The translations under genes were made by a program, and so were the position numbers. The notes below the pieces were generated by a model. It was given only the letters and a program-made list of their open reading frames with translations, was not told the DNA's origin and searched no databases. From CAYTES01 sp964436935 (GTDB taxonomy: Bacteria > Patescibacteriota > Gracilibacteria > UBA1369 > UBA12473), in the NCBI GenBank assembly GCA_964436935.1, contig CAYTES010000002.1:1-59578 (forward strand): DNA of 59,578 bases, read 5' to 3'. Below are positions 8,648-16,927 of the stretch, piece after piece. Within the stretch, counting starts at the first letter, position 1; the number at the start of each line of letters is the position of its first letter.

Positions 8648-9772
8648 TTATTCTTCAGTGTGTTTTGTTGGTGCTTTTGCGACAGCAATTTTTGCTTTTT
8701 GTAAGCATTGATGTGCCAGTTCTTCGATAGAAGGAACCATTCCGTGTGTTTTTTGAAATTCGTGAAAAAATAGTTCATTTGCCAATTTGACTATCATCAA
8801 ATGGTTTTCTTTTCGGGATTTACCTCCTGAGAGGGAGCGAGCGGTTGAAAGTACTCCCATTGCTGCTTTTATGACTTCGTTCGGTAAAAATTCATTTGAT
8901 TTTGCAGGAACTACTTCGTTTTCAGATAGATAGGTTAGGATTCCGAGAGGATCGCGAAATCCTTTTCTCACGACCGTTGTTTCGCCGCTGGGTTCTTGTC
9001 GGGTTTGTACTTCACGGGTTTGTGCCAAAAGCATGTATCGTTTTAGTGGAAATTTTGCTATTTCAAATCCTCCCCGTTTGTATTGCCACCATTTTGAATC
9101 CAGGGGTTCAGATTCACTTTTTTCTCCCTCTTTTTGTGTTTCTTTTAGTAGAGCCTCCATTGTTTCTATTCGCCTTTCATAAGATGTTAACTTTTCTTTC
9201 AGTCCTTCAATGGTCTGGATTGCCCCGACAAGTTCAGTTTCCAATGGATTTTGGGGAGTTTCTTTTTTATCCTCCTGTACATGGTTGCGTATTTTTAGTT
9301 CTTCTTTCAGTTGGTCAATTTTCAGGAGTGCCATTGTGAGTTTTTCGTTCAACTCTGCTGTTATTTTTTCAATCGCCTCATTTTGGGGGAGAGGTTCTTC
9401 TCGAGGGGATTGTGGTCCTGATTCAGGTAGGTTTCCTTTGAATTCAATCAGTATGTCGTCGACAAGTCTCTTTACTTGATCGAATTCGTCTGGAGTTAGT
9501 TTGTTCTCCGTTCTTTTGGTGGCCGTATTTGGCCCAAATTCTTTCCTTAATGCCCCAATCCTTTCTTTGAGCCGGCTCCACTCCGTAAGTGCCTCCAATT
9601 GAGTCAATAGGCCCGTTAACCAGTTCATATGTCCCAGGTTTATTCTCTTATCTTCTGTTTTTGCATCGAGCGAGGCCAAGTCGATGACGCCTTTCATTTT
9701 TTCGCAAAGTGCTTTCAACGCCATGTCGCGTATTTCAACGGATTCTTTCGGTAATTCTTTTCGAGGCTTCAT
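8648..9772 (-). CDS. Coiled-coil-containing cytoplasmic protein of unknown function
   Basis: 374 aa. Helical N-terminal third, then a strongly charged segment (about residues 130-220) with heptad-like spacing of Leu/Ile that should form a coiled coil, then a globular C-terminal domain starting at SKWWQYKRGGFEIAKF. No signal peptide or membrane helix. I do not recognise the family. It lies between the pilin-like array promoter and the divergently placed tRNA-Ala, and appears to be transcribed alone. Confidence 0.65.
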   Translation of the reverse strand: MKPRKELPKESVEIRDMALKALCEKMKGVIDLASLDAKTEDKRINLGHMNWLTGLLTQLEALTEWSRLKERIGALRKEFGPNTATKRTENKLTPDEFDQVKRLVDDILIEFKGNLPESGPQSPREEPLPQNEAIEKITAELNEKLTMALLKIDQLKEELKIRNHVQEDKKETPQNPLETELVGAIQTIEGLKEKLTSYERRIETMEALLKETQKEGEKSESEPLDSKWWQYKRGGFEIAKFPLKRYMLLAQTREVQTRQEPSGETTVVRKGFRDPLGILTYLSENEVVPAKSNEFLPNEVIKAAMGVLSTARSLSGGKSRKENHLMIVKLANELFFHEFQKTHGMVPSIEELAHQCLQKAKIAVAKAPTKHTEE

Positions 9773-9868
9773 GGGTTTTATTTAAATGGTCAGTAGAGCA
9801 ATTTATCTTTATTTTGAGCCACGATCAAGTCTTAAAGTTGTTTTGGAATTAATTTCTAACGTATCCTC

Positions 9869-9897
9869 TTGCCTGAATGGAAGGCTTTTCGTATACT
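9869..9897 (+). promoter_or_regulatory. Promoter of tRNA-Ala
   Basis: TTGCCT (9869-9874), a 17-bp spacer and TATACT (9892-9897) lie about 21 bp before the mature tRNA 5' end, the right place for a stable-RNA promoter. Confidence 0.7.
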
Positions 9898-9918
9898 AGT
9901 CGAGCTTTTGAGCATTGT

Positions 9919-9995
9919 GGGGCTGTAGCTCAGTTGGCTAGAGCGCTTCCATGGCATGGAAGAGGTCAAGGGTTCAAGTCCCTTTAGCTCCACCA
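9919..9995 (+). tRNA. tRNA-Ala (anticodon GGC), CCA encoded
   Basis: A full cloverleaf can be folded by eye. The acceptor arms GGGGCTG and TAGCTCC pair with two G-U wobbles. The D-arm is GCTC/GAGC, and the anticodon stem CTTCC/GGAAG encloses the loop ATGGCAT with anticodon GGC. The T-arm AAGGG/CCCTT carries TTCAAGT, and discriminator A precedes an encoded CCA. The anticodon reads Ala GCC/GCU codons. Confidence 0.95.
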
Positions 9996-10188
9996 TATTT
10001 TATCGATAAGGGACAACCTAGCGGTTTTCCCCTATCGGGGACCCCTTTCCCTAGATTGTTATTCGCAAATTTTTTATTCGCGCAACTTCGTCACAAGTCC
10101 ATTCGGGGCCCACGAGACCCATATTGCCTTGTTCCTACGTGCGCTTACAAAAAATTTTCTCATGTAGTTTTTACCATAATTTATCTCT
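9996..10188. other. Intergenic region after tRNA-Ala
   Basis: About 190 bp without a convincing gene. It holds an imperfect dyad near 10021-10050 (GGTTTTCCCC / GGGGACCCC-type) that might end the tRNA transcript. It also holds the sequence GGGGCCCACGAGACCCA (10105-10121), which recurs with one mismatch at 58063-58079. No promoter is obvious for the following small gene. Confidence 0.4.
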
Positions 10189-10437
10189 ATGATGCGTTCT
10201 TCATTTGAAAACCGGATTGATGATTCGTACGTGCCTTTGGCATCGGTAAAAGTGTCTGAGCGGGGTGTGGTGGATTTTTTGAGTATTTTGTTGGCCCGAC
10301 CCGATCAGACTGATGTTATTGTTGACATTAAAGTTAAGACGCAAGCGGATGGGACCCGACTCATCATGAGTCAACAAGCCAGCTACGAAAGACTGTCGTC
10401 CGTTTTATCGGATTTTGGATTTGAGGTGTTGCGCTGA
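10189..10437 (+). CDS. Small protein of unknown function (82 aa)
   Basis: 82 aa, soluble, alternating beta/helix character (VDFLSILLARP, VIVDIKVKT, YERLSSVLSDFGFEVLR). Two in-frame ATGs (10189, 10192) compete; there is no Shine-Dalgarno sequence. Its last 55 bp overlap the 3' end of the convergent peptidase gene, so one of the two ends could be an artefact. I do not recognise the family. Confidence 0.5.
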   Translation: MMRSSFENRIDDSYVPLASVKVSERGVVDFLSILLARPDQTDVIVDIKVKTQADGTRLIMSQQASYERLSSVLSDFGFEVLR

Positions 10438-11750
10438 AAATATTTTTTTAATGGGAATTTACCTTCCTTTTTGGGTGGTTTTGGGGCTGGAGCCGGTTTG
10501 GGCAGTCGCGTTAAGGCCAAAGTCTTTTGTCTTTCCTCTTCCTTTTTTATGATTTCTTCTAATTTCCCCTTCCATTTTCCCAGATTTTCCAGAAGGAATA
10601 AGATTGATTCCGGTAGGATTTTATAAAGAAAGATCATCCATCCGGTAAAGGTCATTACTCCTTGGCTGATCACTATTGAAATGAGGTAATTTCTGTCCAA
10701 CAGTGTGCTGGTATCGATAGTGCTTTTTAAGTTTCCTTTGTCGTCTATACCTATTTCCTGCTTCGTGTATTCCGAGGGTTGAAGATCAGATTGTCGGCTG
10801 ATTTGAATCAAATACTTGAAGGCCTCATTCCATTCGTCTTTTCCTCCAATCAAAATCTCCTTCCATTTTTCAGTGGGGTCCTTTCTAAGGAGTCCCATGG
10901 TCGTGTTGAATAATTCAATCATATTCGAATCGCATAAATGCTCCGTAAGCGGTGCTTTTTGAGCTTCTGGAATGCGGCTTTCTTTTTTTATTTTGGGGCC
11001 AATCAAGGTACTACAAAAATCTCTTTTTTCTGTCCCATAGACGGTGTTGGTCATATACTCTAGGTTTGTTTTGTACCCCGCAACGGTTGAATTTTCAGCC
11101 AAATAATTCCACCATAAATAACTCACCATGTATTCCGGGACCGCAATGTCGCTTTCTCCTGAAAAGACGGATGCACTTGCTTCGTTCATCCATGCCGGAT
11201 AGGAGTTGTTTTGTTCTCCAATATGCGATAGTTCATGGCTTACCAATGTCCTAAAATTTGTTTCATCATTGTTCAACACCTTTGTGTTTACGACAATGAA
11301 GTTTGGGATTTCTTTTACCCTGGAGCCAAACGCTCTTCCCATGGTCACCGCATTATTTTCTGCGGATTGCACTACTTTTTTGAGTTCATTACACGCAATG
11401 GCGTTTTCTGTCGGTAAATCGATTTCCGCTTCTACCCCCAATCTTTTCAATTGTAATTTAAGTCTATGTTTTTCTTGGTCCAGAATATCTTTTAGTTCAG
11501 GGTTTTGATCGAATGTGGTATGTTTTCCAATGCACGTGTTTGTTCCCACCAAATCGGAGGTGCTTAATCTATCGTTGATCAGTTTGGGGTATTGGTTGCC
11601 ATACAAACAGGCCATCGTCAGTCCCATGTAAATTCCTATGTCCGAAGAAATGTTCCGCGGATAAGATATTCCGGTGGCTTTAAATTTTGTGTCTGAGCGG
11701 TAGGGGTTTTCTTCTTCTACAGGCAGGTCTTTGAGCTCCTTTTTTTTCAT
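10383..11750 (-). CDS. Putative membrane-anchored zinc metallopeptidase (gluzincin type)
   Basis: 455 aa. At about residues 170-190 it has HELSHIGEQ, an HExxH zinc motif, followed 11 residues later by WMNEASASVF. The downstream Glu fits the third zinc ligand of gluzincins (HExxH...NEA). There is no N-terminal signal peptide. One hydrophobic helix (LISIVISQGVMTFTGWMIFLY, about residues 360-380) is followed by a Lys/Pro-rich tail, so the topology is unclear; the catalytic domain may face either side. Transcribed alone; a bidirectional terminator lies upstream at 11.8 kb. Substrate unknown. The peptidase assignment is from the motif alone. Confidence 0.6.
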   Translation of the reverse strand: MKKKELKDLPVEEENPYRSDTKFKATGISYPRNISSDIGIYMGLTMACLYGNQYPKLINDRLSTSDLVGTNTCIGKHTTFDQNPELKDILDQEKHRLKLQLKRLGVEAEIDLPTENAIACNELKKVVQSAENNAVTMGRAFGSRVKEIPNFIVVNTKVLNNDETNFRTLVSHELSHIGEQNNSYPAWMNEASASVFSGESDIAVPEYMVSYLWWNYLAENSTVAGYKTNLEYMTNTVYGTEKRDFCSTLIGPKIKKESRIPEAQKAPLTEHLCDSNMIELFNTTMGLLRKDPTEKWKEILIGGKDEWNEAFKYLIQISRQSDLQPSEYTKQEIGIDDKGNLKSTIDTSTLLDRNYLISIVISQGVMTFTGWMIFLYKILPESILFLLENLGKWKGKLEEIIKKEEERQKTLALTRLPKPAPAPKPPKKEGKFPLKKYFQRNTSNPKSDKTDDSLS

Positions 11751-11820
11751 TTCAGTGGGGTAGTATTGACATGATTTTATTTATATTTTTTTAAAAGTCA
11801 ATCTTGCCATGGTTCTTTTA

Positions 11821-11852
11821 AAAAAAGCCCACTTTTTTGAGCGGGCTTTTTT
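11821..11852. terminator. Bidirectional intrinsic terminator
   Basis: AAAAAAGCCC at 11821-11830 pairs with GGGCTTTTTT at 11843-11852, a 10-bp stem with a 12-nt loop and T-runs on both strands. It separates the peptidase gene from the DUF378 gene and can serve the latter's minus-strand transcript. Confidence 0.8.
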
Positions 11853-11869
11853 CGTGATTTTATGGAAAC

Positions 11870-12088
11870 TTATTTTTCCATTTTGCACGCACTGCATTTT
11901 CCGCAAAAAGGCATCAATAGACCAGAAACTCCCACCAAAACATAGACCACTCGCATCACGATTGGCCAGGCTCCCAAGAGGTAATCGACAAGATTGAATT
12001 CAAAGGCTCCAACCAATCCCCAATTGATGGCGCCGACAAACACCAAGAGAAAGGCGATTTTGTGAAGCATACAGGGTTTGCATTTCAT
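11870..12088 (-). CDS. DUF378 family small membrane protein
   Basis: 72 aa from the ATG at 12088. It has the DUF378 (YuzA-like) core IAFLLVFVGAINWGLVGAFEFNLVDYLLG, followed by a second helix VMRVVYVLVGVSGL. The ends are Cys-rich (MKCKPC and CGKCSACK), which is unusual and could bind metal or form disulphides. A longer reading from 12151 adds an unlikely N-terminus. Family function is unknown. The terminator at 11821-11852 lies just downstream. Confidence 0.8.
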   Translation of the reverse strand: MKCKPCMLHKIAFLLVFVGAINWGLVGAFEFNLVDYLLGAWPIVMRVVYVLVGVSGLLMPFCGKCSACKMEK

Positions 12089-12206
12089 AGCGTGGAAGTT
12101 TAGAAAATACTTAATAGTTTTACTGTAACAATTTTTTTTTAAAAAATACAAGTTTTAGCACGGTGTGTACTTAAAACTCCTATTGCAATAAAAATTATCG
12201 CTTGCG

Positions 12207-13278
12207 TTATTCTTCCATCCTGTAGGAGTCACGAGGAAGGTATTTTGTGAAGTTTTTTTCCGAAATCAAATGATCCGTTCGCAGCAGTTCCAGTGCCTGT
12301 TTCATGGTTTGCATGCCTTCTTTTCTTCCCGTTTCAATCACCGAGTCAATTTGGTGCGTATGCCCTTTGCGGATGAGATTTTTCACCGCATGGTTGCTCA
12401 ATAAAATTTCCAGTGCCGCCACGCGTTGTTTTCCGTTTGCCAATTCATTTTCCGTTTTGATCAAGTTTTGCCACAGCACCGCTTCCAATGTTTCGCTCAA
12501 TTGCGTCCGAATTTGTTCTTGTTGATTAGGAGGAAAAACATCAATGATGCGGTCGATGGCTTTCGCGGCTCCGCTCGTGTGCAAGGTGGAAAAAACCAAA
12601 TGTCCTGTTTCCGCGGCTGTAATCGCAAGAGAAATGGTCTCAAGATCTCGCATTTCCCCTACAAGAATCACATCCGGATCTTCCCGGAGGGAGGCGCGAA
12701 GGGCGCGGTCAAAGCTGGAGGTATGGGTTCCGACTTCTCGTTGTTCAATAATGGATTGATCGTTGTCGTGAATAAATTCAATGGGATCTTCAATGGTGAC
12801 GATGTGTTTTTTGCTCGTACGATTGATTTCGGCAACGAGTGCCGCCAGTGTGGTTGATTTTCCGCAACCGGTGGGTCCGGTAATCAGCACGAGCCCGCTT
12901 TCCAATTGGGTGAGCGATTTGATTTGTTCCGGCAATCCCAACTCATCCAAAGAAAGGNNNNNNNNNNNNNNNNNNNNNNNNNNGAAAAACCCCTCCAATG
13001 CCTTTGCGCTGGATGAAAATGTTCACGCGAAATCGAGCAATGCCTTCCGCATCAATCGAAAAATCCAAGTCCGAGCTTTCTTTCAATCGCTCTTTTAATG
13101 AGTCGGTCATTACTTCCAATAGGTAGCTTTCGGCTGTTTTTTTGTCACAAATTTCGTGTGATTCAATAGGCACGATTTCCCCATGGATTCTTAGTGCGGG
13201 TTTGGCTCCGGTCGTGATGAAAAGATCCGATGCCTTGTATTGAATTGCGGTTCGCAGTAGTTTTTGAATGCTTTCCAT
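12207..13278 (-). CDS. pilT: Type IV pilus retraction ATPase PilT (interrupted by a gap of unknown bases)
   Basis: About 355 aa. The N-terminal PAS-like PilT region begins MESIQKLLRTAIQYKASDLF at 13278. After the gap come Walker A GPTGCGKST, the Asp box IEDPIEFIH, Walker B DPDVILVGEMRD and the His box TGHLVFSTLHTSGA. PilT powers pilus retraction (twitching, DNA uptake) by hexameric ATP hydrolysis at the inner membrane. A run of 26 N interrupts the segment expected to read FRxIPxxI between the two halves. The halves lie in different frames at the stated gap length, so the true gap must be 19, 22, 25 or 28 bases. I treat this as an assembly artefact, not a pseudogene. Confidence 0.9.
12958..12983. 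other. Assembly gap (26 N) inside pilT
   Basis: Unknown bases 12958-12983. The stated length breaks the frame. Family alignment predicts that seven codons are missing plus the two flanking bases, i.e. a gap of about 19 nt. Confidence 0.95.
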
Positions 13279-13309
13279 GGGAGTGGGATACTTTATTTGC
13301 TTACGCGTC

Positions 13310-14461
13310 CTAAACACGGGGAACATGTTCTTTTTCCGGTTCTTCATCTGTATTTTCCTCCTCTTTCGGTGCGAATTTTTCAAGGTATTCTGCTTCCGTT
13401 AAGGTGGGGTGAAGAATGGTCACATACGGCTGCTCAATATCGTTGTAGTCCGTAAATTCCAAGGCATTTCCTCCCGTTGACCATGCTTCTTTTTTCCCAT
13501 TGTCGTTTTCAAAGGTGGCACTCAAGATATAAATTTGATTTTCCCCCATGTCATTATCGTAAACGGCATACACATACGCTTCTTCTTCGAGAGGAGGAAG
13601 GGGCATGGCTTCGAGTAGATTATTTTCCACCAAAGCTTGATTCACCTCTTCGGTCGCCGGATACACTTTAAAAAGTTGATAATAACTGATCAATGCTTTT
13701 TCAATGGATTTCAAATCTTTTAGTCTTTTGCTGTTGCGAGATTCCGCATCTTGTAAGACTTCTTCTTCATTTTCTTCGGCCCCTGTTTCTTCTATTTCGG
13801 TCTCATCCTCTATTGAGGGGGCGGTTATAATCGGATCTTCCTCATTGTCGGGTGTAATTTCTTCGTCTTCCTTGGAGGAACCCGAAATTTCCGTGTTTGT
13901 AAAAAGAGTTTTATATCCGTAAATTCCTCCCATTCCCAGTATAAAAATACCCAGCAAGACACTCAGTTGGATCATGAGTGAGCGCTTGGGGTGGGTTTCG
14001 GGGACCACTTCGTGTTCAAACGAGGGGTTGAAAGGGGGTATTGCTGCTGAGGCATTGGGTGTATTCCATTCGGCCGAGGGAGGTTGGAACGCAAATTCGC
14101 CGGACGGAGGCGTTGTCCCATTCCCATTGTTGTTTTGTGCCGCTGGACTTTGTGGGATTTCACTTGAAATGGGGGGCGTCTCCGGAAGGGGAGCGTTTTG
14201 AGCGGGTGGATTCATCGCGGTGCCTGCCGTAGGGGGCATCTGCTCGGGCGATCCGGTTGGATTGGTTTCATTTCCTGTTGCTCCTTTTGTTTTTGCAAGT
14301 AAATCCTGCGCGATACTATTGTTTGGTGCAATTTTTAAGATTTCTTCACAACCTTGTTTTACTTTTTCAAAATCGCCACTGACAAACCAGTTTTGAATTT
14401 GTTTCAAAGCATTTTCAAGCGGACTCGCATTTGGGTTGGGGGGGGGTGTCGTTTCGTCCAT
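13310..14461 (-). CDS. TPR-like / single-TM / pseudopilin-like chimeric protein
   Basis: 383 aa in three parts. The N-terminus is a TPR-like hairpin (residues about 12-60, ENALKQIQNWFVSGDFEKVKQGCEEIL). A long Pro/Asn/Gln-rich low-complexity linker follows, then one transmembrane helix (MIQLSVLLGIFILGMGGIYGY, about 168-188) and an acidic linker. The final domain (about 245-350, KRLKDLKSIEKALISYYQLFKVYP ... YVYAVYDNDMGENQIYILSATFE) resembles the globular part of GspG-type pseudopilins. It sits directly upstream of pilT on the same strand, so a role in the type IV pilus is plausible. The combination is unusual, and the domain naming is inference. Confidence 0.6.
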   Translation of the reverse strand: MDETTPPPNPNASPLENALKQIQNWFVSGDFEKVKQGCEEILKIAPNNSIAQDLLAKTKGATGNETNPTGSPEQMPPTAGTAMNPPAQNAPLPETPPISSEIPQSPAAQNNNGNGTTPPSGEFAFQPPSAEWNTPNASAAIPPFNPSFEHEVVPETHPKRSLMIQLSVLLGIFILGMGGIYGYKTLFTNTEISGSSKEDEEITPDNEEDPIITAPSIEDETEIEETGAEENEEEVLQDAESRNSKRLKDLKSIEKALISYYQLFKVYPATEEVNQALVENNLLEAMPLPPLEEEAYVYAVYDNDMGENQIYILSATFENDNGKKEAWSTGGNALEFTDYNDIEQPYVTILHPTLTEAEYLEKFAPKEEENTDEEPEKEHVPRV

Positions 14462-14469
14462 AACAATAA

Positions 14470-15018
14470 TTATTCAACAAGTTTCGGGAGTACGTTTTCA
14501 ATCGCGCCCCAGTCACTTTCCGATTCTGAGGGAACAACCAAGGTCACCTCGTCTCCAATATCGGCTTTGAAATAGGTGACAGAAGCGAGTAGGACATTGT
14601 AGGATTTTCCTTCCGCTAATATTTTATATTGACCGTCTTCGAAGGCGACATGTCCCATGAGACGCTTTCGTTCAATGGGCCCAATTTGTTTATAAATGAA
14701 GGCGCCATTGGGAGCCACCGTTAATTTGAGCTGATCTCCCGGGATCAGTTTGGATTTGCTCGCGTAGTTGGAAGGGACAGGATACACTTTCCCGTTTGGG
14801 CCGATCATATTTTGACCATCAAAAATCCCCTCGATGATTTGTTGCCCACTTTCCATTTTGGCGTCTAGTTGGGAAGCTAGGTTGTGCAGTCGATGGGAGT
14901 TTTGTTCCGAATCTTCGCCCAGTAGCTCACTCAGGATGATTTTAGCCGATTTCAAACTCAGTTCTGCATTTTCAACCAATTCTCGCAGCCGACTAATTTT
15001 AGAGTGTTCAGAAGACAT
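14470..15018 (-). CDS. Conserved hypothetical protein with helical N-terminus and beta-rich C-terminus
   Basis: 182 aa. A helical N-terminal half (residues 1-60) is followed by EGIFDGQNMIGPNGKVYPVPSNYASKSKL and a beta-rich domain (LKLTVAPNGAFIYKQI, residues about 80-175). I recall similar sequences in other Patescibacteria, but without a known function. No signal or membrane segment. It is 8 bp upstream of the TPR/pseudopilin-like gene, so co-transcribed with the pilT group. Confidence 0.6.
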   Translation of the reverse strand: MSSEHSKISRLRELVENAELSLKSAKIILSELLGEDSEQNSHRLHNLASQLDAKMESGQQIIEGIFDGQNMIGPNGKVYPVPSNYASKSKLIPGDQLKLTVAPNGAFIYKQIGPIERKRLMGHVAFEDGQYKILAEGKSYNVLLASVTYFKADIGDEVTLVVPSESESDWGAIENVLPKLVE

Positions 15019-15096
15019 ATCGTTTATATTTATTTTACTTTTTTAATTATAACGCAGTTTTCGATTTTTTTCAATCCGTCTTTCCCTCTTCTTCAT

Positions 15097-15996
15097 TTAC
15101 TCCGTCCTTTTAAAAATGATTTTTTCTCCATTGATTCCGGAAATTCTCAAATCAATATAGTCCAGATTTTCTTCGTATATATTTAGTTTTGGTAGCGCCT
15201 GTTTGAGCTTGTTTAGCTGATAATCCAGGTCGCTCGTCATGTCCAACCAGATATAAAACTTTCGCTGCGTCCAGAGATGGAATTCTCGTTCCACATTGAA
15301 ATACACTCCGTGAATGATTTTCATCCCAAATTTTTCCTCAAAACTTTGAATGGCCTCCAGCGCAAAAGCAAGTCGTTCTTGGGACATGATGGTGCTTCCC
15401 ATCCGTACGCTTCCTTCACGCTCAATTTGAATCACGGGAAGCGCTTTTTGGTTTTTCCCTTCGACCACCATGCCCACGGTATTGAGTAAATACTCTTTTT
15501 CTTTCCCATCCTCTTTGTTTTTGACGATGAGATTGGCAATGGGGGGATAGGTTTCCAGGATAACCATCAGGGTGTCTGGGATTTTTTTTCGTATTTTTAG
15601 CGTTTCATATTGTGGAAGTTCTTTTTTGAGTATGGGAATGAGCTCATTGGTGTTGAGGAGAATGAGGTTGCTGTTTTTGAAGTCTTTTAAAAGACTTTCA
15701 ATGGGGTGTCCTTGGGTTATTTTGCCTCCTTCGACAACTTGAATCGATTGTATTAAAAAGCTATCCGAAATAAAAAGGATATTGACGAGCCATAAGAGGA
15801 CCGCACCGGCACTGATTAAGATCGAGAATCGTTTGAGTTTTCCAATCCAGCCTCGTTCTCCCCGGGTACGAAGCGGCATTTTTTTTACTTTTTCGATTAA
15901 TGTTTTTCCGGATCGACGCTTTAAAATGGACCGCTTAACCAACGGTTTTGTGCGTCTAAAGCCTGTTGCGGAGGGTTTCTTTCGGCGAAAAATCAT
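15097..15996 (-). CDS. ftsQ: Cell division protein FtsQ/DivIB
   Basis: 299 aa. Long basic cytoplasmic N-terminus (residues 1-55), one transmembrane helix (FSILISAGAVLLWLVNILFI), then a POTRA-like region (IQSIQVVEGGKITQGHPIESLLKDFKNSNLILLNTNELIPILKKELPQYETLKIRKKIPDTL, about 80-140) and a beta domain. This order matches FtsQ/DivIB, the bitopic divisome protein linking FtsL/FtsB to septal wall synthesis. No mur or fts neighbours are visible in this window, so the context adds nothing. The assignment is from architecture. Confidence 0.75.
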   Translation of the reverse strand: MIFRRKKPSATGFRRTKPLVKRSILKRRSGKTLIEKVKKMPLRTRGERGWIGKLKRFSILISAGAVLLWLVNILFISDSFLIQSIQVVEGGKITQGHPIESLLKDFKNSNLILLNTNELIPILKKELPQYETLKIRKKIPDTLMVILETYPPIANLIVKNKEDGKEKEYLLNTVGMVVEGKNQKALPVIQIEREGSVRMGSTIMSQERLAFALEAIQSFEEKFGMKIIHGVYFNVEREFHLWTQRKFYIWLDMTSDLDYQLNKLKQALPKLNIYEENLDYIDLRISGINGEKIIFKRTE

Positions 15997-16051
15997 TGGC
16001 TAGGCGACTATTAGGGCCCTACATGTCTGACCCGGTGCGAGTGTGGGAGGG

Positions 16052-16198
16052 TTAAACCGTGGCAGTAAGAACTGGTGCGGCGGCTTCTCGTCGTGCCCGT
16101 GCTTTGGCTTTGTTGCGACGTTTGTAGGCTTTACTCTTGGGTCGTCGTTCATTGACCCCGTTCATGCCATGTCGTTTTGAAGAACTTCGATTCGTCAT
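16052..16198 (-). CDS. 48-aa highly basic protein
   Basis: Starting at the ATG at 16198, the peptide is extremely rich in Arg/Lys (SSSKRH, NERRPKSKAYKRRNKAKARARREA) with a short hydrophobic tail. It could bind RNA or DNA like a minor ribosomal protein, but I recognise no family. It lies 55 bp upstream of ftsQ on the same strand. A longer frame reading from 16315 has no support. Confidence is limited by the small size. Confidence 0.45.
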   Translation of the reverse strand: MTNRSSSKRHGMNGVNERRPKSKAYKRRNKAKARARREAAAPVLTATV

Positions 16199-16348
16199 AC
16201 GTTGAGGTGATGATATGTGGCCACCACTATAGCGGAGCGTAAAAGTGAGGTCAAGGTTACGCAGAGAGAATAAAAACGAGGCCCGGAGAGATCTCAGGAG
16301 TACCCGATGGTGCATCCTATAAAACCTTTCAAAACGTACGCTGGAGGC
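16199..16348. other. Intergenic region between the trpG-type gene and the 48-aa gene
   Basis: 150 bp. I see no gene and no strong terminator; GCTGGAGGCTTAAAGGAGGC near 16340-16360 is a short direct repeat (GGAGGCT) just past the trpG stop. Confidence 0.4.
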
Positions 16349-16927
16349 TTAAAGGAGGCTCAAAAAATTTTTCAAGATCTTTTTTCCTTCGTGTGTACCG
16401 ATGCTTTCCGGATGAAATTGAATGCCTTCGATCGGATAAGTTTTGTGTCGGACCCCCATGATCAACTCGTCTTCGGTAACGGCGCTTATTTCCAAGCAGT
16501 CCGGTAGGGTTGTTCTATCGGCGAGCAGTGAGTGATAACGCATCGCGGTGAACGGATTTGCAATTCCGGTGAAAATTGTTTTTCCATCATGTTGAATAGC
16601 GCTGGTTTTCCCATGGCGCACTTCCGGTGCCGGTATGATTTTTCCGCCAAAAGCGTAAACAATCCCTTGATGTCCCAAGCATACTCCAAGTAGGGGAATA
16701 TGTTTTCCCAGCGTAAGGATGACCTCTTGGCATATTCCAAAATCAGAATCTTTTTCCGGTGTTCCTGGGCCAGGGGACAGCACGATATGGGTTGGGCTCA
16801 GCTTTTCTACTGCTTCCCGATTCACTTCATCATTTTTTTTGACTATCGGGTTCCCGCCAAGTTCTCCTATATACTGGTAAAGATTGTAGGTGAAGGAATC
16901 ATAGTTATCGATGAGAAGGGTTTTCAT
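16349..16927 (-). CDS. Glutamine amidotransferase, anthranilate/aminodeoxychorismate synthase component II
   Basis: 192 aa class I glutaminase. N-terminal DNYDSFTYN, oxyanion region SPGPGTP, nucleophile Cys83 in GVCLGHQ, and His172/Glu174 in FHPES complete the Cys-His-Glu triad. It supplies ammonia to a chorismate-binding partner (TrpE or PabB). No partner, and no other tryptophan or folate gene, lies in the window, so trpG and pabA cannot be separated. The start overlaps the end of the 844-aa gene (ATG at 16927, upstream stop at 16924), indicating co-translation with it. Confidence 0.88.
   Translation of the reverse strand: MKTLLIDNYDSFTYNLYQYIGELGGNPIVKKNDEVNREAVEKLSPTHIVLSPGPGTPEKDSDFGICQEVILTLGKHIPLLGVCLGHQGIVYAFGGKIIPAPEVRHGKTSAIQHDGKTIFTGIANPFTAMRYHSLLADRTTLPDCLEISAVTEDELIMGVRHKTYPIEGIQFHPESIGTHEGKKILKNFLSLL

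Noticed and set aside
9951..10208. Plus-strand frame starting inside tRNA-Ala
   Set aside because: It begins within the tRNA and has no initiation signal; the tRNA fold is unambiguous.
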